Below, one piece after another: positions 8,949 through 18,400 of a stretch of 37,134 bases of DNA. The position numbers and the translations under genes are program-made. The first letter of the stretch is position 1; every line of letters begins with the position of its first letter. A model generated the notes under the pieces. It did not search any database, had not been told where the DNA came from, and worked only from the letters and a program-made list of their open reading frames with translations. Origin of the DNA: Actinomadura sp. KC216 (GTDB lineage: Bacteria; Actinomycetota; Actinomycetes; Streptosporangiales; Streptosporangiaceae); NCBI RefSeq assembly GCF_004348535.1, contig NZ_SMJX01000053.1:1-37134 (forward strand), written 5' to 3'.

Positions 8949-10231
8949 CGTCCCGCCACCTCCCCGGCCTTGGCGGTAACGCGCGCGACGAAAGTGTCCT
9001 CGCTGACCACCGAGACGCCCGACACCCGCCCCTGCAACTCCGTCGTCAAATCAGCCACATAGCCCGGCTGATCGGCGCGGTGCTTGGGCAACACCAGGAA
9101 CCGTCGGTCGCACGGCGGATTGGGTCGCCAGGTGAAGCCGAGCCCCAGCAACCCCGGACTCACCTGGTCCTTGGCGTCCGCGCCCCACACCTCGACCACA
9201 TCGGGTCCGGATAGGAACGACACTCGGATGTCGTAAGCGTCCAGGCCCGGCCACGCCTCGACGTTGATGGCCCCTTCCGCCTGCACGTCCGCGAGCCGGT
9301 CCAAGACCCTGGCCTCAACCAGTCCAGGATCGTGGAAGAACCTGCGGGTCGCGCGATGCTGGACGTAGTAGCCGCCCACCGCTTTGACGTTGAGACTGGT
9401 CGGGCTGCCCGAGCAGCCCGCGGTGCCGCAGTCATCTATGCCCTGCTGCGTCGGATTGCCGCATCCGTCGCACACGCCGATCGTGACCGGCCCCTGGGCT
9501 GCCCGCCGCACATAGGCGACCTGGACGAAACGCTGCACGATCGGCTGACCGTTGCTCCCCCGCTTGGGAAACTGGGCGACCAGTCGCCGTACCTGCGTTT
9601 CGGTCAGCACCGGCTTGTCGATGAGGAGCCGACGAAGCTCACAGTAGTTGGCCTGGACGTCATCTTCGTCCTTGGCGTTCATGTCCGCGACGAGCATCAG
9701 CTCCCGGAACACGTGATTCTCCACGAGCTCGGCCTCGACGTCCCGCACCGACAGCCGCGCTGCCTGTTCGGCCATCGGGGTCAGCTCATCGTCATCGAGC
9801 AGGCTCTGCTCCAGATCGGCCACCGACAGACGGAGTCTGATCGGCCACTCGTTGAACGGCGTCCGGCACAGCTCGAACAGCGCTAGATCGTTTCGCGGCG
9901 GGTCCTTCTTCTCAGTACGGAACCTCCACCACAACCGCGTCATCCCCGACCGCCAGGGCACCGGAAGCAGCCCCTGCTCCGCCGACGTCCGAGTCAGGTA
10001 CTCACCGGCATCCATACGCCGCCGATCGTCCCTGATCCGCGCGAGCCCCGCCGCCAGCAACATCACGGTGACGTAGTCGCCATCTTCCTGCCGGAACGAC
10101 AATCCGTCGGCCCAGCCAACGCCCTCGGCCGTGTCAGGAGCCTCGGCTACATTCTCGTTCTCCAGGATGGTCACCCCGACCCCCGCCTCATCACGAGCCC
10201 ATACAACGACGCCGTCCCGAACAGGCGACAC
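8945..10231 (-). CDS. Zinc-ribbon restriction-endonuclease-like protein of the pPIWI-RE island
   Basis: This is the first gene of the three-gene operon, 428 residues from a GTG. Residues 1-240 match the position of the island-specific Y/Z domains, which I assign by context only. A zinc ribbon is clear: C254, C257, C268 and C273 (VCDGCG and DCGTAGC). The C-terminal part looks like a PD-(D/E)xK nuclease, with YDI (D334) on one strand and EVWGADAKD at 347-355 giving D352 and K354. A single-stranded or duplex DNA cut by this nuclease is the predicted effector step. The region just upstream of the GTG has no good Shine-Dalgarno sequence, so translation may be inefficient or leaderless. No later start is clearly better. 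Confidence 0.8.
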   Translation of the reverse strand: MSPVRDGVVVWARDEAGVGVTILENENVAEAPDTAEGVGWADGLSFRQEDGDYVTVMLLAAGLARIRDDRRRMDAGEYLTRTSAEQGLLPVPWRSGMTRLWWRFRTEKKDPPRNDLALFELCRTPFNEWPIRLRLSVADLEQSLLDDDELTPMAEQAARLSVRDVEAELVENHVFRELMLVADMNAKDEDDVQANYCELRRLLIDKPVLTETQVRRLVAQFPKRGSNGQPIVQRFVQVAYVRRAAQGPVTIGVCDGCGNPTQQGIDDCGTAGCSGSPTSLNVKAVGGYYVQHRATRRFFHDPGLVEARVLDRLADVQAEGAINVEAWPGLDAYDIRVSFLSGPDVVEVWGADAKDQVSPGLLGLGFTWRPNPPCDRRFLVLPKHRADQPGYVADLTTELQGRVSGVSVVSEDTFVARVTAKAGEVAGR

Positions 10232-10559
10232 CGAGGGCGAGCGCCCATCAATTCGTGCATGATTCCGCGCAATCTTGAAGATGGGTCGCCTTGGCAGGCA
10301 GACAATTCGATCTTGCGCCCAGCCTCAATCCGGCACGATGGCGCCGCGATTGAGCGCGACTGGCTGAGCGCAACTAAGGTACGCCGCCCCACCGACATTT
10401 CGTCGGACACAGACGAACCCGGGGCATCCGACGCCCCCGTCGTCATCATTCGGACTATTTCTGGCGCCACCGGCTCCGCTCTGATGGTCCGCACTCAAGG
10501 TGCGGAACGACACGAAGCCGCGAGTCCGAACGGCCAAACGCACGTCCGATCACCAGGAG
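10232..10559. other. Upstream region of the pPIWI-RE operon
   Basis: This stretch lies between the operon start and the eroded transposase. It must contain the minus-strand promoter of the operon. No gene with a ribosome-binding site is visible and I cannot point to a clear promoter. Composition is less GC-rich than the flanking genes. Confidence 0.4.
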
Positions 10560-11205
10560 GAGACGATCTACCGTCTCGGACACACGGGGGCTGCGCTTCG
10601 AGAAGGATCCGCCTGCACTCGCACCGGGCGGCTCCCGGGGTGGCCGAGACCGGTCCGGGCGACCTTGACAAGCGACCAGGACGAGCTCGCGAAGTGTGGG
10701 CTGTCGCCGGCTTGGCCAGCAGTGATGACCATCGCCATCCGTCGTTGGCCCGACTCCGGCCGCGGCGTGGACATTGGTGGTCAGCTCGCCCCGGGAACGG
10801 CCCAGTGCGTGATCACCGGCTCGGTAACGACGCCGTCAGCGGCTCGACCTGCTTGGCGCCGTGGCGTCGGGCGCCGACCGCGTGCTGGTGAGCATGTGAA
10901 CTCGTCGAGTCGACCGACAGTTCCCGGCAGATCGACCCACGGCCGTCGGCGGCCATCCGCGACGGCGCGCAACAGGTTGGCGACCTCATCCCACAAGCCC
11001 TGACGTTGGAGGCGTCGAAAGAGCCGGTAGACGCTCTGCCACGACCCGTACCGCACGGACACATCGCGCCATGGGGCGCCGCCCCGCATGCGCCACCGAA
11101 TCCCGTCGACCTGGCGCCGCAGATGTCGCGCAGGCCGACCAGGAGGCGCCACCAGCAGCAATCGGCTCGGGCATCACCCATGCGGTATCACTCAGATCAC
11201 GCGGA
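10560..11205 (-). pseudogene. Eroded IS5-family transposase
   Basis: The remains of an IS5-type DDE transposase can be read on the minus strand across three frames. In order they are RDLSDTAWVMPEPIA (about 11205-11160), then VDGIRWRMRGGAPWRDVS and YGSWQSVYRLFRRLQRQGLW, then SVDSTSSHAHQHAVGARR with KQVEP, then ITAGQAGDSPHFASS and RPVRVQADPS near 10600. At least three frameshifts separate these pieces, and the final DDE glutamate region is missing. Terminal inverted repeats were not found. The copy sits between the pPIWI-RE operon and the HEPN-like gene, and marks past mobile-element traffic. Confidence 0.8.
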
Positions 11206-11934
11206 ACGGACTTCCGAAACGGGGCCAGGCAAAGCGGACCCTGAGCGCCGTAATAGCATCAAGACCAAGGACGATCTTGGCCAGATCGGCGACTACGATT
11301 TACTTGAGAAACCACGAGACACAAGCCCTCACTCACACAAAGCAGAAGCCTTGAGGACGGCAGCGGAGACTGTCAGCCCCGGTCCCGGGAGCCGTCGTGC
11401 ATCCGAGTCGAGCTAATTTAGAACCGACACTCCGGGGACTATGCGGAACTCCGCATTGATCTGAGTAATGAGATCGCACCCACAAACTTGAGCGTCCTTG
11501 ACGTGGAAAATGCTCACCATACAGAGAAACTTCTCTCAGTTTCTCGGCTGGTCGCCACCTTCGGTTTTGAATACGTCGCAGAATCCCGCCCAGGACCATC
11601 GAACGCGTCAAATCCGAAGGGTCGCCCCTGCTCCATAGCTCGGACAGCCAGCTGATGCCCCATGAATGTCAGCAAGTCGTCTCTCACATGGGAGCATAAG
11701 AACGTCTCGCCGTCGTTGCGGGGTCATCGGTGATCTACTCGGGCGACAAGCCGCTCATGAGCATCGACACATCCTGGCGGTGGAGGACCTTGCTGGGGTG
11801 CCCGCGAGGGTCGATTCCGAACAGGTCGCCGAGCCGTTAAACACCCGTGCGGCCTATGGCTGTCTTTGGCATGCTGGTGCTGTGTCAGCCGAAACCAGCG
11901 TCAGAGGCGCCGTCCTTGACGATCTCGTCCGGAC
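11206..11934. other. Gene-poor stretch before the HEPN-like gene
   Basis: No supported gene. A stop-free plus-strand stretch from about 11421 to 11657 reads like protein (for example NEIAPTNLSVLDVENAHHTE) but has a stop directly before it and no good start. It may be a remnant of a displaced gene. The base composition (about 60 percent GC or lower) is below that of the surrounding chromosome-like genes. Confidence 0.4.
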
Positions 11935-13623
11935 GTGGGGGCTCCCTTGCTCCCCTCACTAGCCACGGAATTCGCGCCGACCGGCAACCACCCAGACTGG
12001 TGGCCACGTGACGTGATGCGTTCGATAACGCCATACCCGACGGAGTGGGTAAGGATCACTGAGCTGGCGCCGGGCCCACCATCAGACATGCGCCGCTGCG
12101 CGCTGATTCCGCTCGGTGACGTAGCGGCAGCGCTAGCTCGTGACCGGTCGCTCGCCCACGAGGTCGGCGAGGTCGAGGTGTACTCAGGCCGCGGGTTCCA
12201 CCACGGCCTCGTCGACCCGTTTGACGGTCGCGCTGAGTTCTTTTGCCAGGTGAGGTGGCAGAACCCCATGACCGAGCCGTCGGTTGAGTGGGCGCTACCG
12301 TTCCTTTGGTACTGGCGCGCTGTGCGTCAAGGCGACCGGTGGGTCTACCTCGATTCGGCCGGACGTGACAGCGAACTGGCCCGTGTTCGGGCTGAGGGCC
12401 CAGACGACTACTACGTGGAGGTGCAGGCAATGGCCCTGCGCCATTACCTGCACGTACGCGGCATGGCCCTGCTTCTCGCGGTCCAGGTGGACCAGGATCA
12501 CCCAACGCTCGACTCGGTGGCCAGAGAGCACCACGCTCTGGAGAACGACTGGGCGTCGATGGAGTTTCAGATCTACGACTACGAAGCCGACCTAGCTGAT
12601 GGCCGGTTTATCGCGGCGACCTCGCTCCATGGCCAGTACGTCGTCCGCCCTGCCGAGAATGCACCAGGGCCAGCTTGGTGCACCGATGAGACGCCGACGA
12701 CATACCCGGACTTCATCTACGGCATCGATGCCTCCAGCGGCAAACCCCTCACGGTGCAGCCAACTCGCGCGAACGCGGGTATCGACGGCAGTCCTGGACC
12801 GCACTTTTGGACCCGGGTCTACTTCGATGCCCAGGTACTCAACCGGTACCTGTCCGAGCCCCGCCGATACACGGTGACTGCCAACCTCATTCAGTGTCTA
12901 CACATATGGACTCTGTCGATTGGGCGAACGTCCGACGGCCTCATCGAAGTCGACATTTACGATCTGTCGCGCATGCCTTGGCTGGAGTGGAGTCACTGGA
13001 AGGCGCATAATGTGCCGCCGTCCGGAGGTGAACCGGATGAGGGCAAACTCCGCCGCGAGCGTCTGAACCAGGTCGCCTCAGGCCCTGACATCGTTCGGGA
13101 GCTTCGAGCTGCCGTCAAAAAAGCGAACGAGGCCGCTCAACAGCACGCGGGCTGGCCACTATGGCGACCGCTCGAAGAGCCGACCGCCACCGAGTGGGAC
13201 ACGCTGCACCCGCCTGTCGTAAACGACAGAAGTGCCCTTCAGGGCCCCCTGCTCACATTGTGCAAGGTGCTCGCCGACAGTCTCGACGCAAAGCGGATCA
13301 AGAAGGCGCTGGTTGCCGAGGTTGCAAAGGACACCAAAAGCCTAGCTCTACTTCAACAGTACATCGATGAACTTGGTGGACCTGCGAACGCGGTAGGACC
13401 GCTACGAGACCTCCAGACTCTCCGCTCCCAGGGCGGGTTCGCGCACTACGCAGGAGGATCTACTGAGAAGGCGCTCGATCGTTTGGTTAACGGCCTCCGC
13501 AACACATCTGAGATCTTCGAGTACATCTGCCACAATCTGATCGAAATGCTCGACTCGATCACTGCGACGATCGTGGCTGCTTCCGCCTCCCCGGCCGAAG
13601 AATCGAGTGGCCGATCTGTCTGA
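11935..13623 (+). CDS. Large protein with C-terminal HEPN-like RX6H motif
   Basis: This 562-residue protein is not one I can assign to a named family. The first 360 residues are a mixed alpha/beta region with several Trp/Tyr-rich strands (for example WALPFLWYWRAVRQGDRW, DPFDGRAEFFCQVRWQ). The last 200 residues are helical. Near residues 497-504 is RSQGGFAH inside LQTLRSQGGFAHYAGG, an R-X6-H arrangement of the type used by HEPN ribonucleases, followed by two amphipathic helices. This suggests an RNase effector domain behind a sensor-like N-terminus. The GTG at 11935 has no good ribosome-binding site; GTG 12013 or ATG 12016 are in-frame alternatives. It lies alone beside the pPIWI-RE island. 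A defence role is inference from the motif and neighbourhood. Confidence 0.6.
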   Translation: MGAPLLPSLATEFAPTGNHPDWWPRDVMRSITPYPTEWVRITELAPGPPSDMRRCALIPLGDVAAALARDRSLAHEVGEVEVYSGRGFHHGLVDPFDGRAEFFCQVRWQNPMTEPSVEWALPFLWYWRAVRQGDRWVYLDSAGRDSELARVRAEGPDDYYVEVQAMALRHYLHVRGMALLLAVQVDQDHPTLDSVAREHHALENDWASMEFQIYDYEADLADGRFIAATSLHGQYVVRPAENAPGPAWCTDETPTTYPDFIYGIDASSGKPLTVQPTRANAGIDGSPGPHFWTRVYFDAQVLNRYLSEPRRYTVTANLIQCLHIWTLSIGRTSDGLIEVDIYDLSRMPWLEWSHWKAHNVPPSGGEPDEGKLRRERLNQVASGPDIVRELRAAVKKANEAAQQHAGWPLWRPLEEPTATEWDTLHPPVVNDRSALQGPLLTLCKVLADSLDAKRIKKALVAEVAKDTKSLALLQQYIDELGGPANAVGPLRDLQTLRSQGGFAHYAGGSTEKALDRLVNGLRNTSEIFEYICHNLIEMLDSITATIVAASASPAEESSGRSV

Positions 13624-14666
13624 CACCCGAAGCATGGAGGCGGGGCAGTTCCCGACTTAGCGGAGGCCAAGGTGATCAACGACCTGGACGACGTCACCGC
13701 GACCTGCGACGGCCGCACCGTCGCACCGCATGAACGCCGCTGAAACAAGACTTTACCTCTGCCTTCATCCACAGTTTTAGCAATGACGATGGAATCGACT
13801 CTTGCAGGGGCGCTGCGGCTATGTGCCGACCAGGATGCGGTGGGGCGCGCTGAACGGTGATTGTGTGAGCCATGTGCCGTCGGTGCGTGTCGCCCCTCGG
13901 ACACATCTCCACGTTCGAGTGTCAGGTCTCTGACCTGGCGCTTTTGTCATTTCGTGATATAGGGGCCGGACTCACCGACCGACGAAAGCGCAGGTCAACG
14001 CCCATGGGGGTTCAAGTCCCCGAGTTCACCCGATTCGTGCATGATCTGGCGTATCGCCTCTCGGGCGAGGGGGTACGGCGATTCGGGCTCTCGGCTGCGA
14101 GGCGGCACGGGCGCTGCGTGACGGAGGCGCCGGTGACTGCGGCGGAACCGGGGTGGTTCCGCCCACCCCTGCCGATCAGTCCGGTGCAGCCGAGGTTGCT
14201 GACTCCGTTCCGGCCAGTTCGTCTGACGACGACGGCCGATGCGCACATCCGAGTGAGCGCGGATGGCTCGGCACGCCCTTCCGCTCCGGCTACCAGGAGA
14301 CCTGCCGCACTGGGAAGGCACGCACGTGAAATGCGCGCGGACCCAAATGGCCTGAGAATCAGCGCCCTCTGGGGCGGGGAACGCGCAGTGCACCGGCCAT
14401 GAGCACCGGCCGACGTAGCGCGAACCCGTGCCCCCTGGTCGGTTCTATGCCCGGCAGACCGCTCGTGCGTCCGCAGCAAGCGGGAGCCGATGCGCTACGA
14501 CCATGTCTGCTAGGACCTTGCCGAACTCTCCCAACGGGCCGATCTGGACTTGTGCAGCGCCCTGCGGGCGTCCCCAGCGGTCGAAGCGTCGAACAGGGGC
14601 ACGGTCGCCTGTTCAGTTTGCCGAAACATCTCGGTACGCCGCCAAGCAATGCTCCTGCCCGGTAGG
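13624..14666. other. Remnant-rich gap after the HEPN-like gene
   Basis: No intact gene is supported. At 13671-13742 a short plus-strand frame reads VINDLDDVTATCDGRTVAPHERR before a stop. It resembles the C-terminal part of IS21-type IstA transposases (CDGR, then HERR), so it may be an IS21 fragment. At about 13990-14030 there is a tRNA-like 3' piece (listed separately). The remainder gives only open frames without start signals. Confidence 0.4.
13992..14031 (+). other. tRNA-like 3' fragment (possible att site)
   Basis: The sequence contains a GGGGGTTCAAGTCCCC block at 14006-14021, the T-arm shape of actinobacterial class II tRNAs such as tRNA-Leu. It is preceded by a variable-arm-like CGCCCAT and followed by an acceptor-like stretch. 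No 5' half or anticodon arm is found upstream, so this is not a functional tRNA. Fragments of tRNA 3' ends often mark the edge of integrated elements. The match is short and may be chance. Confidence 0.3.
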
Positions 14667-14783
14667 TCAGGCGGTGAGTTCGGCGGCCAGTTTCTGGATC
14701 CGGGCGCGGATTTCGTCGCGGATGGGGCGGACGGCGCGGCCGAGCGCGAACGCGCCGCCCCACATCAGCGCGAAGTACACCAG
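14667..14783 (-). pseudogene. C-terminal fragment of a membrane protein
   Basis: A 38-codon minus-strand frame ends at a TGA at 14667-14669. It begins with a hydrophobic stretch (LVYFALMWGGAFALG) and continues with a charged helix ending in RIQKLAAELTA. A TAG stop lies directly upstream in frame, so it is only the tail of a former gene. The parent family is not recognised. Confidence 0.4.
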
Positions 14784-14787
14784 CTAG

Positions 14788-15321
14788 TTGCTGGACCGGG
14801 CGCACGAGATGCCGCCGCAACTCATCGCACCGCTGGTGGCCGAGGAGGTGCACGCGATCGGCGGCCGCGATGTCTCGATCCTGCTGCAGGACTACGCGCA
14901 GCTCACACTGGTGTCCCTTCCGGGGCGTGGCCTCAAGGAGACCGAGCCGGTGCCGTTGGTGGGCTCCCTGGCCGGGCAGGCGTTCCTGACCGAGACCGCC
15001 GTCGAGCACGCCGAGGCGGACGGTGTGCGACTGTTCCTGCCGCTGCTGGACGGCAGTGACGAGATCGGGGTGATGGCCCTCACCCTGGACGTCGTCGACG
15101 ATGACGACCGCCGGCTGCTGCGGCGGCTGGCGGGTCTGGTCGCCGACATGCTGGTCACCAACACCGTGTACTCGCTGGGAAGCAGGAACTGGAAGGATCC
15201 GTCGGCGAAGCCGCTGGTGGGGGCACCTTTGCCGACCTCGCAGTCCCGTAGTGAACGACCGCGTGCGGAGCGGGCACGATCAGTGCCGGGTAGCGGATCT
15301 GGCAGGTGTAGGTCGGCATGA
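14788..15321 (+). pseudogene. Truncated GAF-SpoIIE phosphatase (N-terminal part only)
   Basis: The frame from the TTG at 14788 reads MLDRAHEMPPQLIAPLVAEE, then ISILLQDY-like and RLFLPLLDGSDEIGVMALTL segments. These match the N-terminal GAF-type region of actinomycete PP2C/SpoIIE phosphatases that control anti-anti-sigma factors. After VADMLVTNTVYS the similarity stops and an Arg/Ser-rich out-of-family tail follows to the TGA. The whole catalytic SpoIIE domain, with its metal-binding Asp residues, is absent. The 5' end abuts a different gene fragment on the opposite strand and there is no clear ribosome-binding site, so this is a remnant rather than an active phosphatase. Confidence 0.65.
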
Positions 15322-15470
15322 AGGGATCGACACCGGCAGGAGACGTCACCGGCCCGGCGGCGTGCGCCGTAGCGGCCAACATCCCGGCAGCGCCGAGCGC
15401 GACGGCACCGGCGGCGACCAGGGCAGTAAGTCCGACCACCCGCCAGGCCAGGGTCAGACACGGACTAGAA
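15155..15470 (-). pseudogene. N-terminal remnant of a secreted protein
   Basis: On the minus strand a frame reads through a signal peptide (WRVVGLTALVAAGAVALGAA, then MLAATAHA before the likely cleavage site) and a short mature start with PTYTCQIRYPALIVPAP. The start codon is missing because the 5' end runs into the 3' end of the NACHT gene. The 3' end runs into the phosphatase remnant on the other strand. The parent looks like an actinomycete exported protein with a TYTC motif. No function can be given. Confidence 0.45.
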
Positions 15471-18400
15471 GTATCGCTTCGTTGGGGGATGGCCCGGACT
15501 CCCGGTCTGCCAGAACCAGAAGTGAACCGAGCGCCTGTGCGAGCCGGTCCACGATGCCCTGGAACCTCCCGGCGTGCGAGAGCAGCGGGACCATGGCCGC
15601 CAGGAGCCCGGCGGAGGCGACCGTCAGGACTCGGCGGTCGGCCGGGGCGGTGCGGTCGAGGACGGGTCCGACCAAGTCGTGGACGCTGCTGACCAGCGCC
15701 AGGATCTCCGCTGGAAGAGGCGGCCACGCATGCCGGACGGCCGCGGCGACCTCGTGGATCGCCCGGTAGGGGTCCTCGCCGGTGCTCGTCCGGCCGACGG
15801 CAGCACGGTCTAAGGTCTCGGCCAGGAAGCATTCGAAGGCCGGTTGCGCTCGGCCGTCGATGGTGCGCGGGCCGAGCACGGCGGTCGGCCACGAGCTCAA
15901 AAGGACGCTGGACGCGAGAACGGTGGTCGCGAGCGCCTCGCGGAAACGCGGGCCGTAGTCGCGGGCGAACTCCTGTGCGATGGTCCGCGCGATCTCACGG
16001 GTCGCCGCGCGGGCGATGTCCTGGGCCAGGGCACGGGAGCGGTCGAGCGTCTCACGCCGCGCCATGTCGACGGCGGGGCCGGTTCCGTCCTCGGCGTTGC
16101 GGACGACGGCGAGGGCATGGGCGTGCGCGAGGGCTAGCGCGTCCGTCCGGGCGCTGCGGTCGCCGCTGAGGTCGCGGGCGTAGTCACCGTCCTGGCCGAG
16201 GGCGTGGCGGAGGACGACCAGGGTGCCGTGATCGTTGTCGTCGATGTGCCGGGCACGGGACCGAGCCCGGTCGCGTGCCCGGTCGACCTCCGCGGTGAGG
16301 CACCCGTAGAGGCGGCTCGCCTCGGTGAGTTCGTCGATCAACGTGCCGATGAGGGTGCGCGTCGCGTTGAGCCGGTGGGGGTCGTTGGGCTCGCGAAGGA
16401 GCGCGCCGGCTCGATCGAGCTTGTGGACCAGGTCCGGAGCGAGGTCCCGTTCACGCGTGCGGTCGCGGACCAGCCGGAGGTCCAGGGCAAGGACCGAGTC
16501 GAGGGCGTAGACGACGCCGAGCGCGTCGGTCCACGCGCGATCATGGGCAGGGCGCAGGTCGATGGCGAGCCGGAGCGCGAGGTCGAAGGTCCCGGCCAGT
16601 TCCCGCGCGCGGTCGAATGCGAGCACCGCTTCCAGATCCGGCTGGTCGGACCCGTGGGCGGTGAAGAGCTCGGCGAAGGCGGCCAGGTAGCCCAGCAGAT
16701 GGCGCGGATCTGGGTCGGTCGCCGAGACCTGCGCCAGTTGCAGTGTGGACCGCAGATGCTGGACCACCTCGGTAGGGCACTTCGCGATCCGGTGCCGGGT
16801 GGGCGTGTAGGGCCAGGGCACGCGTCCGGACCGGTGCAGGAAGGCGCGCTGACCCTCGCCGGTCCAGATGGTGTGGGCCGTGAGCGCGGACAGGACAGAC
16901 GCGTCCGGGTGCGCGAGTTCCGACGGTGTCGGAAGCCGGCATGCCGTGCCGTCGTCGAACAAGGTGTTCAGCCAGGTCACGAATCGTTTCGCGTCGTTCG
17001 CCCACACGCCGGTCGCGGGCTCGTCGTCGGCGGCGACGGCCGGGACGTGGCGGCCGGACGCCTGCTCGTGCAAGGCGAACAGGTTGTAGAGCTTCCGGGT
17101 GACCGGCCGTGAGGTCACCGCGGTGGCGCCCAGCCAGACGACCTCGCGCAGCACCCGGGAGGCGAGCACTGCGGCGAGGAGCCGGTGCCGCTGAAGCGTG
17201 GTCTCGTCGTCCAGATCGGGTGCGCTCGGCGAGGTGAGGAGCCGGTTGAGCCGGTCCCGCGTCTCCGGGCTGACCTCCAGCGCCTCGTCCGCGCAGTCGA
17301 ACGCGAGGGTCAGGGCGTGGATCGTCCCGGACGCCAGGCACGCCTCGATGACGGGGGTCGCGTCGCCGCAGGCGGCCCAGAGCAGGGTCGTCTCGCGCCA
17401 CCAGGGATCGTTGACGCCCTCGGTCAGCAAGTGCAGGTAGTCGCCGGGACGCTCCTGGATCCGCGCCGCTGCCAGGTATTCCTGCAGGGTGAGGTGGGCG
17501 AACCCGAACCCGCTGTGCTCGCGCTGCATCAGCAGCCCGCTCTTGCGAATCTCGGTGAGGAACACCTCAGGGGTGATGCGGTCGCCGTCGGTGACCTTCC
17601 GCAGCGGACGCCGGATCGCGTTGCGGGCCGAGTCGACCGGGATGTCGCGAAACTGCTCGCGCATCATGTGAAGGGCGAGGTGACTCATCACCCGCTCCTT
17701 CCGGGGGCCGTCCAGCCCAGTGGCGTCGGTCAGGTCCTTCGCCTCCTGGCGGCGGTGGATCAGGACGTCGCACATCTCGGCGTACAGCGCCGCCCGGCTG
17801 CGCGGCAGCGCGGAGCGGTAGCGGTGCACGTTGACGATCATGGTGAGCAGCAGCGGGTTGGCGGCCAGTTCGTACACCGCCGGTATCGACTGCAGCTTCC
17901 CGAGCAGATCGTCGGCCTCCCTCGCGGCGAGCCTGCGGACGTGCTTGCCGGTCCGGCCGCGGGCGCGGCACTCGACGGCGTAGTACCAGTGGTGCAGGAA
18001 CTGGCCGATCTGGTCGGCGGTGAACCGCTGGACCTGCAGGACGTCGGCGTTCGGGATGGGGTTGGCTTGATACCCGTGCGGGCGCGAGGTCACCACGAAG
18101 GCGGCGGACGGGTACCGCTCGATCTGCCGCCTCGTCCACGCCACGACCCGCTTGCGGTCCCCCTCGTCGGCGATCTCGTCCAGGCCGTCCAGCAGGACCA
18201 GGCACCGGCCGCGGTCCATCCGCTTCGCCAGCCAGTCGGCGGAGATCCGGCCCTCCAACCAGCCCGCCGAGGTCGCCACCTCCGCCAGCCGCGGCTGCTC
18301 CTCCTGCAAGATCAGATCGACGTGGTCGCGCAGGTAGAGCAGCACCGGCAGCTGCCTCCTGCGCCAGTTGACCCGGCGCTGGTCGCACATCGCCAGCGCG

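Noticed and set aside
10560..11205. Active insertion sequence
   Set aside because: Several frameshifts, no terminal inverted repeats or target duplication seen, and the end of the catalytic domain is missing.
11666..11962. 98-residue plus-strand frame before the HEPN-like gene
   Set aside because: No ribosome-binding site or domain, and it overlaps the HEPN-like gene start in a different frame.
13872..14402. 176-residue plus-strand frame over the tRNA-like fragment
   Set aside because: No start signal or recognisable domain; Arg/Pro-rich chance frame.
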